Below, in pieces: positions 25,169 to 33,745 of a stretch of DNA of 44,663 bases; the stretch's first letter is position 1; each line of letters opens with the position of its first letter. The notes under the pieces are model-generated. The model was not told the origin of the DNA. It was given only the letters and a program-made list of their open reading frames with translations, and searched no databases. The stretch is taken from NCBI GenBank assembly GCA_017477335.1, contig JAFUVY010000026.1, forward strand, positions 1 through 44,663, written 5' to 3'. The stretch comes from Bacteroidales bacterium. GTDB lineage: Bacteria > Bacteroidota > Bacteroidia > Bacteroidales > UBA932. A program made the position numbers and the translations under genes.

Positions 25169-27424
25169 TTATCGATAAAGCCGTACCCTGGCGTCGTCAA
25201 TTACACCTTTCCAGTTGAGGCCGAAGGCGAAGTCGTAGGTGTTTCCTTCGGAATCCTTGTAGCATTCCATGTCGCGGGGGACGTCCTCGCACTGGGCCTC
25301 CACGGTTTCCATGTTGGCCGGCAGTTGACACGGCAGCAGGCCATAAGGCTCCGCCACGCCGCTCAGGATATCCAGCAGGGCATTGTTGGAGACGCCGCAG
25401 AAAACGAGCAGGGCATCGGCCCAGGGCTCAATCTCTGCCGGAACAAAGGGCCGTTCCATGGCCACCAGCACCACCACCGGCTTGCCTCCCATGGCGGCTT
25501 TGGTCCGCTGCACCAGCAGGGCGTCGGTACTGTTGGACGATGTTTCCGTAAAGCCGCGATAACTGCGGTTGGCACTGCTTTCACGCGGGTCGCCGCCGGC
25601 CAGGCTCTCCTCGCGGGCGGTAGCTGCCGTATAAGGCCCCCACTGCAGGCTGATGGGATTGTAATGGCCCTCCGGATACTTCTCATCGGGCATCACAAAG
25701 CCCCAGTGGCCCACCGGACTTTTGATGGAAACCAGGGCGATGTCCGCCTCTTCCGGCGTTTCCACTACCTCGAAGTATTGCCCCAGCAAGTCCTTGGAAA
25801 CCGGATATTCGTCGTAGGCCGCCGTAGGCTTCTGCCAATGGGAAAGACCGGCAGGGACATGCCGGAGCGGTTCATATACCCGTACCTTTTTGTCCAAAGG
25901 CAATACGCCGCCCTCATTTTTGAGCAGGACGATACTCTTGCGCTGGGCGTCATAACCGGCCGCCACAAATTCCTTGCTGCCTACAATGGCCGCCGCCTTT
26001 TCCGGACTCACATAAGGGTTCTCGAAAAGGCCCACGCGGAAGATATTCACCAGGATACGCGTCGCGCTCAGCTCAAAGCGGGCGCGGGCGCTCTCTTCAC
26101 CGTATTTTTGAGCCCACAGCGCATACGCGGCCATGCTCTCCGCATTATCCTTGGCGCCGCCCAACTGGTCCACGCCCGCCTCAAAACACAGCAGGCGCCG
26201 CTCGGGACCGCTCAAGGTTTCCGTGCCCCAAGGGGTACCTTTGTGCTCCCACGGAACATTGTAATCCTTGACTATGCCCCAGTCCGTGCAGACTACACCA
26301 TCATACTTGAACTTGTCGCGCAGCAAGTCCTGAATGATGTACTTTGAAAAGCCGTTTCCGACATTCTGCCCGGAAGGGTCCTGCCCGTAGGAAATTGTAT
26401 AATAAGGCATGACGGCCGATGCCATCTGAGTCTTGCCCGGGAGTTTGAAGGCTCCATCGACAAAGGGAACCATTCCCTGTTCAAAATTGTTTCCGGGATA
26501 CACGGCGTACTTGCCGGTCCCGAAATGCGCGTCGCGGCCGCCTTCGCCGGAACCGCCGCCCGGCCAGTGCTTCACCATGCAGTTGACGCTCTGCACGCCC
26601 CAGCCCGTCTTGCTGTCCGGGGTATTCTGGAAGGCTTCACAATAGGCCCGGGCCATGTCACGGGAGAGGGCGGGATCCTCGCCGAAGGTCCCGTAGAAAC
26701 GGCGCCAACGCGGGTCTGTGGCAATATCCACCTGCGGAGAAAGGGCCGTAGTGATGCCCAGAGCCCGGTATTCGGCCGACACCACCTCTCCATGGGTGCG
26801 GATGAGGTCCATGTCAAACGTGGCGGCCAGGCCTAGCTCCCGCGGCCATTTGGAGATGTCGCTCTCCCCCGACGGGTCGAACTCACCGTCCTGCTCGGGC
26901 TTGTAATTGTTGATGTTGGCCGTACCGTTGGTATAGTTGCGGGGATCTGTACTGTTGTTGGACGGGATGCCCAGACGGGCCTCCTCGCAGAACGCCTGTA
27001 CGGCATTGGACCAGCCGGCCCCCACGGCCGGGGAGGCCACGTTGCGCACCAGCATGTGGCGGATGTGGTCATCGGCCAGGAGCGAGCGCGCCTTGGCGTC
27101 CAGCAGCGTGTCGTTGGCATCTACCGCACTGGAATACAGCATGAGGCCACAGATTTCCTCCAGCGTGAGCCGGGATGCCAGGTCCTGCGCCCTTGTCCGT
27201 GCATCCTTTCTCCAGTCCTCGTAAACGTCCAGGCTCCCGTTACGGTTCAGGTCCTTGAAGGCATAGCCGTCCACCGTCAGGATGGGGGCCGATGTGTAGC
27301 CGAGGGTAGGGCCCTGGCTCTGATGAACAAGTGTGTACCCTCCCTGCGGCTCCGTAGTGATGACATTTTTGCCGCAGGCGGCCATAAGGAGGCAAAGTAA
27401 AGACAGCCGGAAAAATTGCTTCAT
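25169..27424 (-). CDS. Lipoprotein glycoside hydrolase family 3 (beta-glucosidase/xylosidase type)
   Basis: A 751-residue GH3 exo-hydrolase that removes beta-linked sugars (glucose, xylose or similar) from non-reducing ends. It has a lipobox at C17 (LMAACGK), the N-terminal barrel with VKHWPGGGSGEGGRDAH, the nucleophile D381 in VVCTDWG, and the C-terminal alpha/beta sandwich (SIVLLKNEGGVLPLDKK). Before the barrel, residues 58-69 (DLNRNGSLDVYE) have exact EF-hand loop spacing and may bind calcium. The second GH3 of the locus has the same layout and both end with TYDFxFGL. It is the last gene of the operon, 18 bases after the symporter stop, and its stop touches a repeat cluster. Confidence 0.94.
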   Translation of the reverse strand: MKQFFRLSLLCLLMAACGKNVITTEPQGGYTLVHQSQGPTLGYTSAPILTVDGYAFKDLNRNGSLDVYEDWRKDARTRAQDLASRLTLEEICGLMLYSSAVDANDTLLDAKARSLLADDHIRHMLVRNVASPAVGAGWSNAVQAFCEEARLGIPSNNSTDPRNYTNGTANINNYKPEQDGEFDPSGESDISKWPRELGLAATFDMDLIRTHGEVVSAEYRALGITTALSPQVDIATDPRWRRFYGTFGEDPALSRDMARAYCEAFQNTPDSKTGWGVQSVNCMVKHWPGGGSGEGGRDAHFGTGKYAVYPGNNFEQGMVPFVDGAFKLPGKTQMASAVMPYYTISYGQDPSGQNVGNGFSKYIIQDLLRDKFKYDGVVCTDWGIVKDYNVPWEHKGTPWGTETLSGPERRLLCFEAGVDQLGGAKDNAESMAAYALWAQKYGEESARARFELSATRILVNIFRVGLFENPYVSPEKAAAIVGSKEFVAAGYDAQRKSIVLLKNEGGVLPLDKKVRVYEPLRHVPAGLSHWQKPTAAYDEYPVSKDLLGQYFEVVETPEEADIALVSIKSPVGHWGFVMPDEKYPEGHYNPISLQWGPYTAATAREESLAGGDPRESSANRSYRGFTETSSNSTDALLVQRTKAAMGGKPVVVLVAMERPFVPAEIEPWADALLVFCGVSNNALLDILSGVAEPYGLLPCQLPANMETVEAQCEDVPRDMECYKDSEGNTYDFAFGLNWKGVIDDARVRLYR

Positions 27425-27442
27425 GAACGTAAAAGAAATAAA

Positions 27443-28600
27443 CTATTTTCTAAAAAAACGGTCCACGCCAAGAGCAATGGCACCGTCCCCCGTCACATTG
27501 CACGCCGGACCGTAGCCGTCCAGGGCCAGGTAGATGGCCATGAGCAGGGCCGTCATCTCGGGCGTGAATCCCAACATGCTCTCCAGGAATCCCACAGAGG
27601 CCATAAGAACGCCGCTCATGACGCCGGGAGATGCCACGGTGGCAACGGCAAGGATGAGCATGAAGTTGAAGAATAGCCCGAAGGAGATGGGCTGCCCCAT
27701 CATGAGCGCCACGGCAACGGCCGTAGTGGCCAGTTTGATTACCGAGCCGCACATGTGCACGTTGGAGCACAGCGGAACCACAAAATTGGCCACCTCCTCG
27801 GAAACGCCGTTCTTCCGCGTACACTCAGTAGTGACCGGAATCACTGCCGATGACGAGCAGATGGAAAAGCCGGTCAGGTAGGCCGGGAACATGTTCCAGA
27901 GGCATTTGAACGGGTTTTTCCCGGCAATTGCGCCGGCAATTCCATATTGAATCACGAGGTACAGGATGGAAAGGACGACCCCCGTTGCAATGACCTTTGC
28001 CCCAGTGCCCATGACAACGGCCATTTTCCCGGAAGCGCTCATCTCGCACATCATGGTGAAGATGTAAAAGGGCATCAGGGGGATGATGGCCTTTTCGATG
28101 GTCATCTTCACCACCTCGCCAAACTCGTTGAACCAGTTTCTGAGCGCTTCGCCCTTGATATAGATGCAGCAAATGCCTACCATGAACGACAGGCAGAGTG
28201 CCGTAAGCATGTCACAGAGCGGTTTAATCTGCAGGTCAATATAGGGAGCGAACGTCTTGGCCGACGCAGCATCTGCCTGAAGGTCTCCCACTTCAAGGAT
28301 ATGCGGGAAAAAGGCCGATGCGCTCCCGTAGGCAAACAATCCGGCGCAAACAGTGGATACGTAGGCCACGCCCACTACCCAGAGCAGCATTTTTCCGGCG
28401 CCTTTCCCGAGGCCGTAAATGGCCGGCGTCACCAGGCCCAGCACCAGGAGCGGGACGATGAATTTGAGCAGTTGGGCGAACAGCACGTTGAAGGTCTTGA
28501 ACATACGCACAAGTACCTCAGGAGCCACCAGCCCCAACAACGAGCCCAGCGCAATGGCGATGAGCACCTTCACAAAAAGGGAGAGTTTTATCTTTTTCAT
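27443..28600 (-). CDS. Dicarboxylate/amino acid:cation symporter (DAACS family)
   Basis: A 385-residue inner-membrane transporter with about eight hydrophobic helices and re-entrant loops. Family marks are the serine-rich hairpin CSSSAVIPVTTECTRKNG, the segment VPLCSNVHMCGSVIKLA and the substrate/ion-site region LDGYGPACNVTGDGAIAL near the C-terminus. Members import dicarboxylates or amino acids with sodium or protons. The ATG at 28600 overlaps the GH10 TGA (ATGA); the open frame upstream of it is the tail of the GH10 gene. A carboxylate transporter among glycoside hydrolases is unusual and suggests that an acidic product may be taken up, though an amino acid substrate is equally possible. 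Confidence 0.9.
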   Translation of the reverse strand: MKKIKLSLFVKVLIAIALGSLLGLVAPEVLVRMFKTFNVLFAQLLKFIVPLLVLGLVTPAIYGLGKGAGKMLLWVVGVAYVSTVCAGLFAYGSASAFFPHILEVGDLQADAASAKTFAPYIDLQIKPLCDMLTALCLSFMVGICCIYIKGEALRNWFNEFGEVVKMTIEKAIIPLMPFYIFTMMCEMSASGKMAVVMGTGAKVIATGVVLSILYLVIQYGIAGAIAGKNPFKCLWNMFPAYLTGFSICSSSAVIPVTTECTRKNGVSEEVANFVVPLCSNVHMCGSVIKLATTAVAVALMMGQPISFGLFFNFMLILAVATVASPGVMSGVLMASVGFLESMLGFTPEMTALLMAIYLALDGYGPACNVTGDGAIALGVDRFFRK

Positions 28601-30135
28601 AGTTCTGCAATTGCTGTCTGTTCCTTGCCTTGGCTGTCCTTCCAGCGCAGGCGGTATGTTCCCTTGAAACCACGCCAGCGCACTTCTCCGCCCCGGCCGG
28701 CCTTCACCTCCAAACGGGTGCGCCACTCGTGGAGAATCAGTTCCTCAAGCGCTTTATAGGCCGCCTTGGGGGTCATATCCCGGTGGAAAAGGCCCGAGGT
28801 GGAGGGCTCTCCGGGGAAGCCGCAGCCGTCCACCAGGTTCCACCACGTGATGGCAAACATCTTCTCAGAGCTGAACCACAGGCGGTAAAGGTTCCGGGCG
28901 ATGATGGCCTGAATCATTTCTCCGCGTTCCCCGTCCATGGGCGCCGTGATGGTAATTTCACTGATGCAAATGGGAAGTCCAGGTGCAGACAGCCGCCTCA
29001 TAAGGTCCCATACATAGTCCGGCGTCTGGATGGCGGCGCCTACCGCAATCCGGCGACATTGCTCCGGGTCGTAAAGGTGCATCTGGGAACCCACGGCCTG
29101 CACGCCGTATCCTTCTTCCAGCAGCGCCTGCACCTGACGGGGATAGTCGTCCGTATCTACATAGTCGTTGATGCATTTCAGCTGGGTTTGCGGAATCATC
29201 TCATCCGCGATGCGCCAGGTCCGGCGGGTATAGTCGCCGGGAAGCAGCATATAACGGCTCTTGGTGAAAAGGTCTCCGGGAATCTGCACACCGGCGCGCC
29301 AGTCTTTGCAGCTTTCGTTCACCACATCGTAACTGGTCACTGCCGGATTGTTTTTATAATGGCCGATTATCTCCTGCACATGGGCATCGAAGGTCTCCCC
29401 CAGCGCTTTCCCGTACCCGGGAAGCAGCCGGGCCAGTTCCTCCGGGGAAAGGGCGTCATACCGGGCCGACCGGGGAACCTTGCTCTCAAACAGGGAAACG
29501 TCTTCCAGGGAGTCCAGCAGCGCCTGTTCGGAGGCCGGTGCCAGCTGATGCAGCCAACGGGGATTGTTTGTGCCGCTGCCCCAGGCCAGGGGATGCAGGT
29601 GCACGGCTACCCCATGTGCGGCGCACCAGTCCACGATGGGGTCTGAAGCCGGACGCCGCCAATGTGGTTGGGCAAATGGTTTCTTCTTGAACGTATTCCA
29701 GTATGCTTCACTGTCGCGGAATTCGCCCTTGTAGCGCATGGGCGACGTGCGGAACCACTGGAAATCGCGCCAATACAGCCCCACCGTGGCCCGGTTGAAC
29801 AAGGTTCCGAAGAGCTCCCGGTAGCGGGTATTCGCTTCCGGCGTTCCCAACTGATTATAGTTGAACGTGGAGGCCCCAAAGAGGAAGGCCGATGATATCT
29901 GTTCCACCTGAACCGACGTGCCTCGCTTGAGGCCAGGGATTTTCACCACGCCGTCAGCTTTGCGGTTACGCTCGATGTCGGCGTCAATCCGTTCCTGGAC
30001 CGCGTCGTTCCACAGGGCCCAGTAGGCCGGACTCATTACCCCTTCCGTGTCTTCCGCCGCCCGGTGCGGAATGGTCTGCGCACCGGCCGGGCAGGCAAGG
30101 GACAAAGCGATGGAAAAGAATGCTAAACGTTTCAT
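28597..30135 (-). CDS. Glycoside hydrolase family 10-type enzyme (endo-beta-xylanase-like)
   Basis: A 512-residue exported protein with a signal peptide (1-19, ending PAGAQ). GH10 enzymes cleave internal beta-1,4 bonds of xylan. Supporting segments are LFGAST (85-90), HLHPLAWG (179-186), YDVVNES with acid/base E274, VGSQMH (348-353), ICISEITI with nucleophile E393, and the ITWWNLVDG substrate wall (429-437). The nucleophile segment differs from the usual ITELD and there are long inserts (about 120-165 and 190-240), so specificity may differ from true xylanases. There is no binding module; residues 475-512 are a short strand-rich tail. ATGA overlaps link it to genes on both sides. Confidence 0.88.
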   Translation of the reverse strand: MKRLAFFSIALSLACPAGAQTIPHRAAEDTEGVMSPAYWALWNDAVQERIDADIERNRKADGVVKIPGLKRGTSVQVEQISSAFLFGASTFNYNQLGTPEANTRYRELFGTLFNRATVGLYWRDFQWFRTSPMRYKGEFRDSEAYWNTFKKKPFAQPHWRRPASDPIVDWCAAHGVAVHLHPLAWGSGTNNPRWLHQLAPASEQALLDSLEDVSLFESKVPRSARYDALSPEELARLLPGYGKALGETFDAHVQEIIGHYKNNPAVTSYDVVNESCKDWRAGVQIPGDLFTKSRYMLLPGDYTRRTWRIADEMIPQTQLKCINDYVDTDDYPRQVQALLEEGYGVQAVGSQMHLYDPEQCRRIAVGAAIQTPDYVWDLMRRLSAPGLPICISEITITAPMDGERGEMIQAIIARNLYRLWFSSEKMFAITWWNLVDGCGFPGEPSTSGLFHRDMTPKAAYKALEELILHEWRTRLEVKAGRGGEVRWRGFKGTYRLRWKDSQGKEQTAIAEL

Positions 30136-32288
30136 AATAAGCCAAATCCAAAATCATAGGTATTTCCCTCGGTATCCCGCCAAGGGATCATGTCCTGGGG
30201 GACATCTTCCAGCTGCCGCTCCACCGTCTCCATGTTGGCCGGGAATTGCATGGGCAGGCGGCCCACAGGCTTATAGGCCCCGGAGACAAGCTCCAGGAAA
30301 GCCTGGCTCCGTACCCCGAAGGCCACCAGGATGGCATCGGCCCAGGGTTCAAACTCCATTACTACCGGACGGGTGGTCTGAAGGAGAACCACCACCGGCT
30401 TTCCACCCATCTGTGCCTTAGTATCCTGCACAAGGGCCAGGTCCGATGCGTTTTCCACTTCCACATGCCGTCCCTTGTAGCTGCGGTTGGTGCCCGGCTC
30501 CGCCGGGTCGCCTCCGGCAAGGGATACGGTCCGGGCATTAGCCGCTGTATAAGGCGAATACTGCAAGGAGATGGGCATGTAATGGCCGTCCTTGTACCCG
30601 ATACCGCCTTCCGGCTCGGTGATGGCCACCAGGGCCCAATCGGCCTCCTCAGGACTGGAGACAAGGGTATAATGCCGGGCCACCGCGGCCGTATCTACGG
30701 AATAGCCCACATAAGGTGCTTTTTTGAGCCTGCCGGTCATGGAATACACGCCGGGAATGTTGCGCTGCGGAACATACACCTTGGTGCCGGGTTCTACGGG
30801 AAGCACGCTTCCCCGGTTCTTTACCATTACCACGCTGCGCCGCTGGGCATCCTCTCCCAGCGCCTGCGCTTCCGGGCCCGATAGCACTTCTACGGCCACG
30901 GCGGGGTCCCGGTACGGGTTTTCAAAAACGCCGTTGCGGAAAAAGGCCGCAAGGATTTTCCGGGCCGATGCCTCCCAGCGCGCCCGCGCCGACGCCGCTC
31001 CGTATTTGTCGGTCCAAAGCTGATAGGCCTCCATGATCCAGGACGCGAAGACGGACCCGCCGAACTCGTCCACACCGGCTTCCAGCGCCTTCAGGATGCG
31101 TTCTCCCTTGGTAAGTGACTCCACGCCATAGCATTTCCCGCCAGTGGTGAGCGGGTTGCCGTTATAGTCGGCCACAATGCCCCAGTCCGTGCAGACAATG
31201 CCTACATACCCGTATTGTTTTCTGAGGAGCGTGTCGATGATATAGTTGCTATAGCTGTTGCCTACATTCTCTCCGGATGGGTCCTGCCCGTAAGAAACTG
31301 TATAATAAGGCATTACCCCGCATGCGTCCAGACAGAAAGCGTCCATGGCGGTTTTAAGCTGCCCGCCGGGGAATACCGCATATTTGCCAATGGACAGGTG
31401 CGCATCGCGGCCGCCTTCCCCTGCTCCGCCGCCCGGCCAATGCTTCACAATGCAGTTCACCTCCGGCTGCAGGGTGTGGATATAGGCCGACGCCATCTGC
31501 CGGACCAGCTCAGGATTTTCTCCGAAAGTGCCCGGTACGCGCCGCCAGCGGGGATCCGTGGCCAAATCGGCCTGTGGAGAAAGGGCGGTTCCAAAGCCAA
31601 GGGCACGGTATTCACGCTGCACTGTCCGTGCAAAATTGACAGCTACCGTAGTGTCAAAAGTTGCCGCCAGGCCCAGCGGCGTTGGCCACTGGGAGCAGAT
31701 GCCACCGGAGCCGGCGTTGAACTCGTCGGTGGCCTTGATTTCGTTGCGCGGATCCGTGCAATTCAGGGCGGGAATGCCCCAGGGCAGGCTTTCGCAGAGC
31801 GCCTGTACCTTATTGTTCCAGCGGGCGATGGTCTCCGGTCCGTCGGAGTGCGCCAGCAGAATCTGCCTCGTATCGAAATTCACGAGGGCGTCGTGCAGCC
31901 GGTCGCAGATGTCGGAAGGTTCCGCTCCGCTCTCGGCGTAGGGCTTTCCATTGTACGTGATGCCACTCACGCTCATGGAGGAAATCCCCGGCACATTCAC
32001 TGTATGGCCGATGGTCATCAGACCGGAAAGATACTCCGGCGCCAGTTTGGCTGCCAAATCGGCCGCCCTTTCCTCCGGAGCAAGCCGCCAGTCCTCATAA
32101 GGGTCCAGCACCCCGTTGCGATTATGGTCTTTGAAGCTTTTGACGCCCTCACGCAGTAGCGGCACATCTACATAAGTGAGCGTGGGCCCGCCCATCTGCG
32201 TGAGTTCCCGGTAGCCGTCCTTGCTTTCAACGGCCGTGCAGGCGACAAGCACCAGCGGAAATACTGACGTCAGGATGAGTTTTCTCAT
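30132..32288 (-). CDS. Lipoprotein glycoside hydrolase family 3
   Basis: A 718-residue GH3 lipoprotein (C17 in LVACTAV), clearly paralogous to the one at 25169-27424. It keeps VKHWPGGGAGEGGRDAH, the nucleophile D368 in IVCTDWG, and the C-terminal domain (SVVMVKNRGSVLPVEPG). Residues 54-65 (DHNRNGVLDPYE) again fit an EF-hand loop. Both proteins lack the fibronectin-III C-terminal domain found in many GH3s and end in TYDFGFGL. Two surface or periplasmic GH3s in one operon suggest trimming of two linkages or of oligosaccharides of different size. ATGA overlaps on both sides. Confidence 0.93.
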   Translation of the reverse strand: MRKLILTSVFPLVLVACTAVESKDGYRELTQMGGPTLTYVDVPLLREGVKSFKDHNRNGVLDPYEDWRLAPEERAADLAAKLAPEYLSGLMTIGHTVNVPGISSMSVSGITYNGKPYAESGAEPSDICDRLHDALVNFDTRQILLAHSDGPETIARWNNKVQALCESLPWGIPALNCTDPRNEIKATDEFNAGSGGICSQWPTPLGLAATFDTTVAVNFARTVQREYRALGFGTALSPQADLATDPRWRRVPGTFGENPELVRQMASAYIHTLQPEVNCIVKHWPGGGAGEGGRDAHLSIGKYAVFPGGQLKTAMDAFCLDACGVMPYYTVSYGQDPSGENVGNSYSNYIIDTLLRKQYGYVGIVCTDWGIVADYNGNPLTTGGKCYGVESLTKGERILKALEAGVDEFGGSVFASWIMEAYQLWTDKYGAASARARWEASARKILAAFFRNGVFENPYRDPAVAVEVLSGPEAQALGEDAQRRSVVMVKNRGSVLPVEPGTKVYVPQRNIPGVYSMTGRLKKAPYVGYSVDTAAVARHYTLVSSPEEADWALVAITEPEGGIGYKDGHYMPISLQYSPYTAANARTVSLAGGDPAEPGTNRSYKGRHVEVENASDLALVQDTKAQMGGKPVVVLLQTTRPVVMEFEPWADAILVAFGVRSQAFLELVSGAYKPVGRLPMQFPANMETVERQLEDVPQDMIPWRDTEGNTYDFGFGLL

Positions 32289-33745
32289 AGCTTGTACAAT
32301 TTGATTCTATAGATGCCGGAGACTTTGAAGAGCGCTTGGTAGGCGGGGCGGAAACGGCGCTGGTAGCTGAGTCCGTAGAAAGGCGCATCCGCCGGGAGGT
32401 CCAGCCGTCCGCGGAGGTAGAGCATGTTGTGGTGGCCGGTTTCGTCGCCGTTAAGGACCTGCCAGCGCCTGCCGTCGCGGATTTCCTCGCAGAAGGCCAG
32501 GTTGACCTGCGGGCCAAAGTCTATCCAGGCGCCCACGCCTGCTACGGTAAATTCGTCCGGTGCTGTCTGGACAATGATGCCATGCGCATTTTGCTCCCCT
32601 TCAATGCAATGGACATTAAACGTAAAATCGCCCAGGGAAAGCGTTTCCACGGCATCCGGAGCATCTTTTTTGTCTATTCGCACAAAGCCGCGCATGGGAT
32701 GTCCTTCCGCGATGAGCGGCAGCATCTCGGAAATCACCTTGCACTCCGCCGTATAATAGGGGTTGTCAAAGTGTTCCTCGTAGCCAAAGCCAAAGACGCC
32801 TTTTGCTCCAGCCTCGCCCAGGGCATACCAGAAGCGGCCGGCCTGGCAGTTTGTTTCCGGAATAAACAGCGGCTGCCCTTCCCCGTACGCCGCGCACATC
32901 TCCTTAAGCTCGGCGCCGTAGATATCCGGCGAGAGCCAGTCCAGATGGGGCGCGTTCTTTTTCCAGACGTCCAGAACGGCCACGCGCGGGCCTCCATTGG
33001 GGTATTTGCCATAGGCTTTGTCCGCGGGGGCCAGCCAGGCATTGGTGAACAGGGGAATGTCGTAGGTTTCTTTTCCTGCCGCAGCAACGTAATCCACATA
33101 ACGGGCATAGGCTTCGGCCATAAAGTACTGCGGGGCCAGCGGGTCGTCCGAACGGCTCCAGGGGCTCTCCTCCCAGGCTTTTTCACCGGCCGCAGAGAAG
33201 TCGCGTTCTGCAAAGACGCCTACTTCGTTCTCCACCTGGACACAAAGGACCCTTCGGGCCTTGTCGGCCGCCTTCAGATGGGCCATGAGCGCCTTGAAGG
33301 CCGTTGCATCAGCCTCACGGGCTACCTCACAGAAGGGGGAAAGGGGGCCCGTCTTTTCCGCCACGCAGGTAGGAGTGCGGAAGTACGTAGCCGTGTCGGC
33401 CTTCACCCAAAGCGGCGGGTAGGAAGACTCGCCGTTTTTCCAGCTGCCAAACCACAGCAGCCCAAGATACAGGTCCCGCTTGTCGGCGGCCTTCAACAGG
33501 TAATCCACCAGCGTAAAGTCAAATTGCCCCTGTTCCGGCTCCAGGAGTTCCCAGCTCACGGGAGCGAGCACCGCATTGAAGCCCAATGACAGCGCCAGGT
33601 CCAAAGACGCATCGATGGATGCCGGCGTAGAGGCATTGGAATTGTGCATCTCGCCTCCCCAAAGGACGGTGGGAACCTCGCGGCGCTGCTGACAGGAAAG
33701 CAGAAGCAGCAGCGGCAGGATATGGAGAAGATACTTTTTAATCAT
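32285..33745 (-). CDS. Lipoprotein clan GH-A hydrolase (GH35/GH42-like, DUF5597-type tail)
   Basis: A 486-residue lipoprotein (C18 in LLLSCQQ) with a TIM barrel of the beta-galactosidase-like clan GH-A. Residues 46-75 (SLDLALSLGFNAVLAPVSWE and beyond) match the barrel start. The acid/base is E174 in VQVENEVG and the nucleophile E297 in LFIPETN. A strand-rich C-terminal part (about 350-486) resembles the DUF5597 region found on such enzymes in Bacteroidota. Beta-galactosidase activity is the family expectation, not proven. Its ATG lies inside the end of the upstream FAD gene (8-bp overlap), and its TGA overlaps the next ATG. Confidence 0.85.
   Translation of the reverse strand: MIKKYLLHILPLLLLLSCQQRREVPTVLWGGEMHNSNASTPASIDASLDLALSLGFNAVLAPVSWELLEPEQGQFDFTLVDYLLKAADKRDLYLGLLWFGSWKNGESSYPPLWVKADTATYFRTPTCVAEKTGPLSPFCEVAREADATAFKALMAHLKAADKARRVLCVQVENEVGVFAERDFSAAGEKAWEESPWSRSDDPLAPQYFMAEAYARYVDYVAAAGKETYDIPLFTNAWLAPADKAYGKYPNGGPRVAVLDVWKKNAPHLDWLSPDIYGAELKEMCAAYGEGQPLFIPETNCQAGRFWYALGEAGAKGVFGFGYEEHFDNPYYTAECKVISEMLPLIAEGHPMRGFVRIDKKDAPDAVETLSLGDFTFNVHCIEGEQNAHGIIVQTAPDEFTVAGVGAWIDFGPQVNLAFCEEIRDGRRWQVLNGDETGHHNMLYLRGRLDLPADAPFYGLSYQRRFRPAYQALFKVSGIYRIKLYKL

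Noticed and set aside
24839..25200. Short frames on both strands in the gene-free gap (67 and 84 codons)
   Set aside because: They consist almost entirely of the inverted-repeat elements and have no protein-like pattern or start signals.
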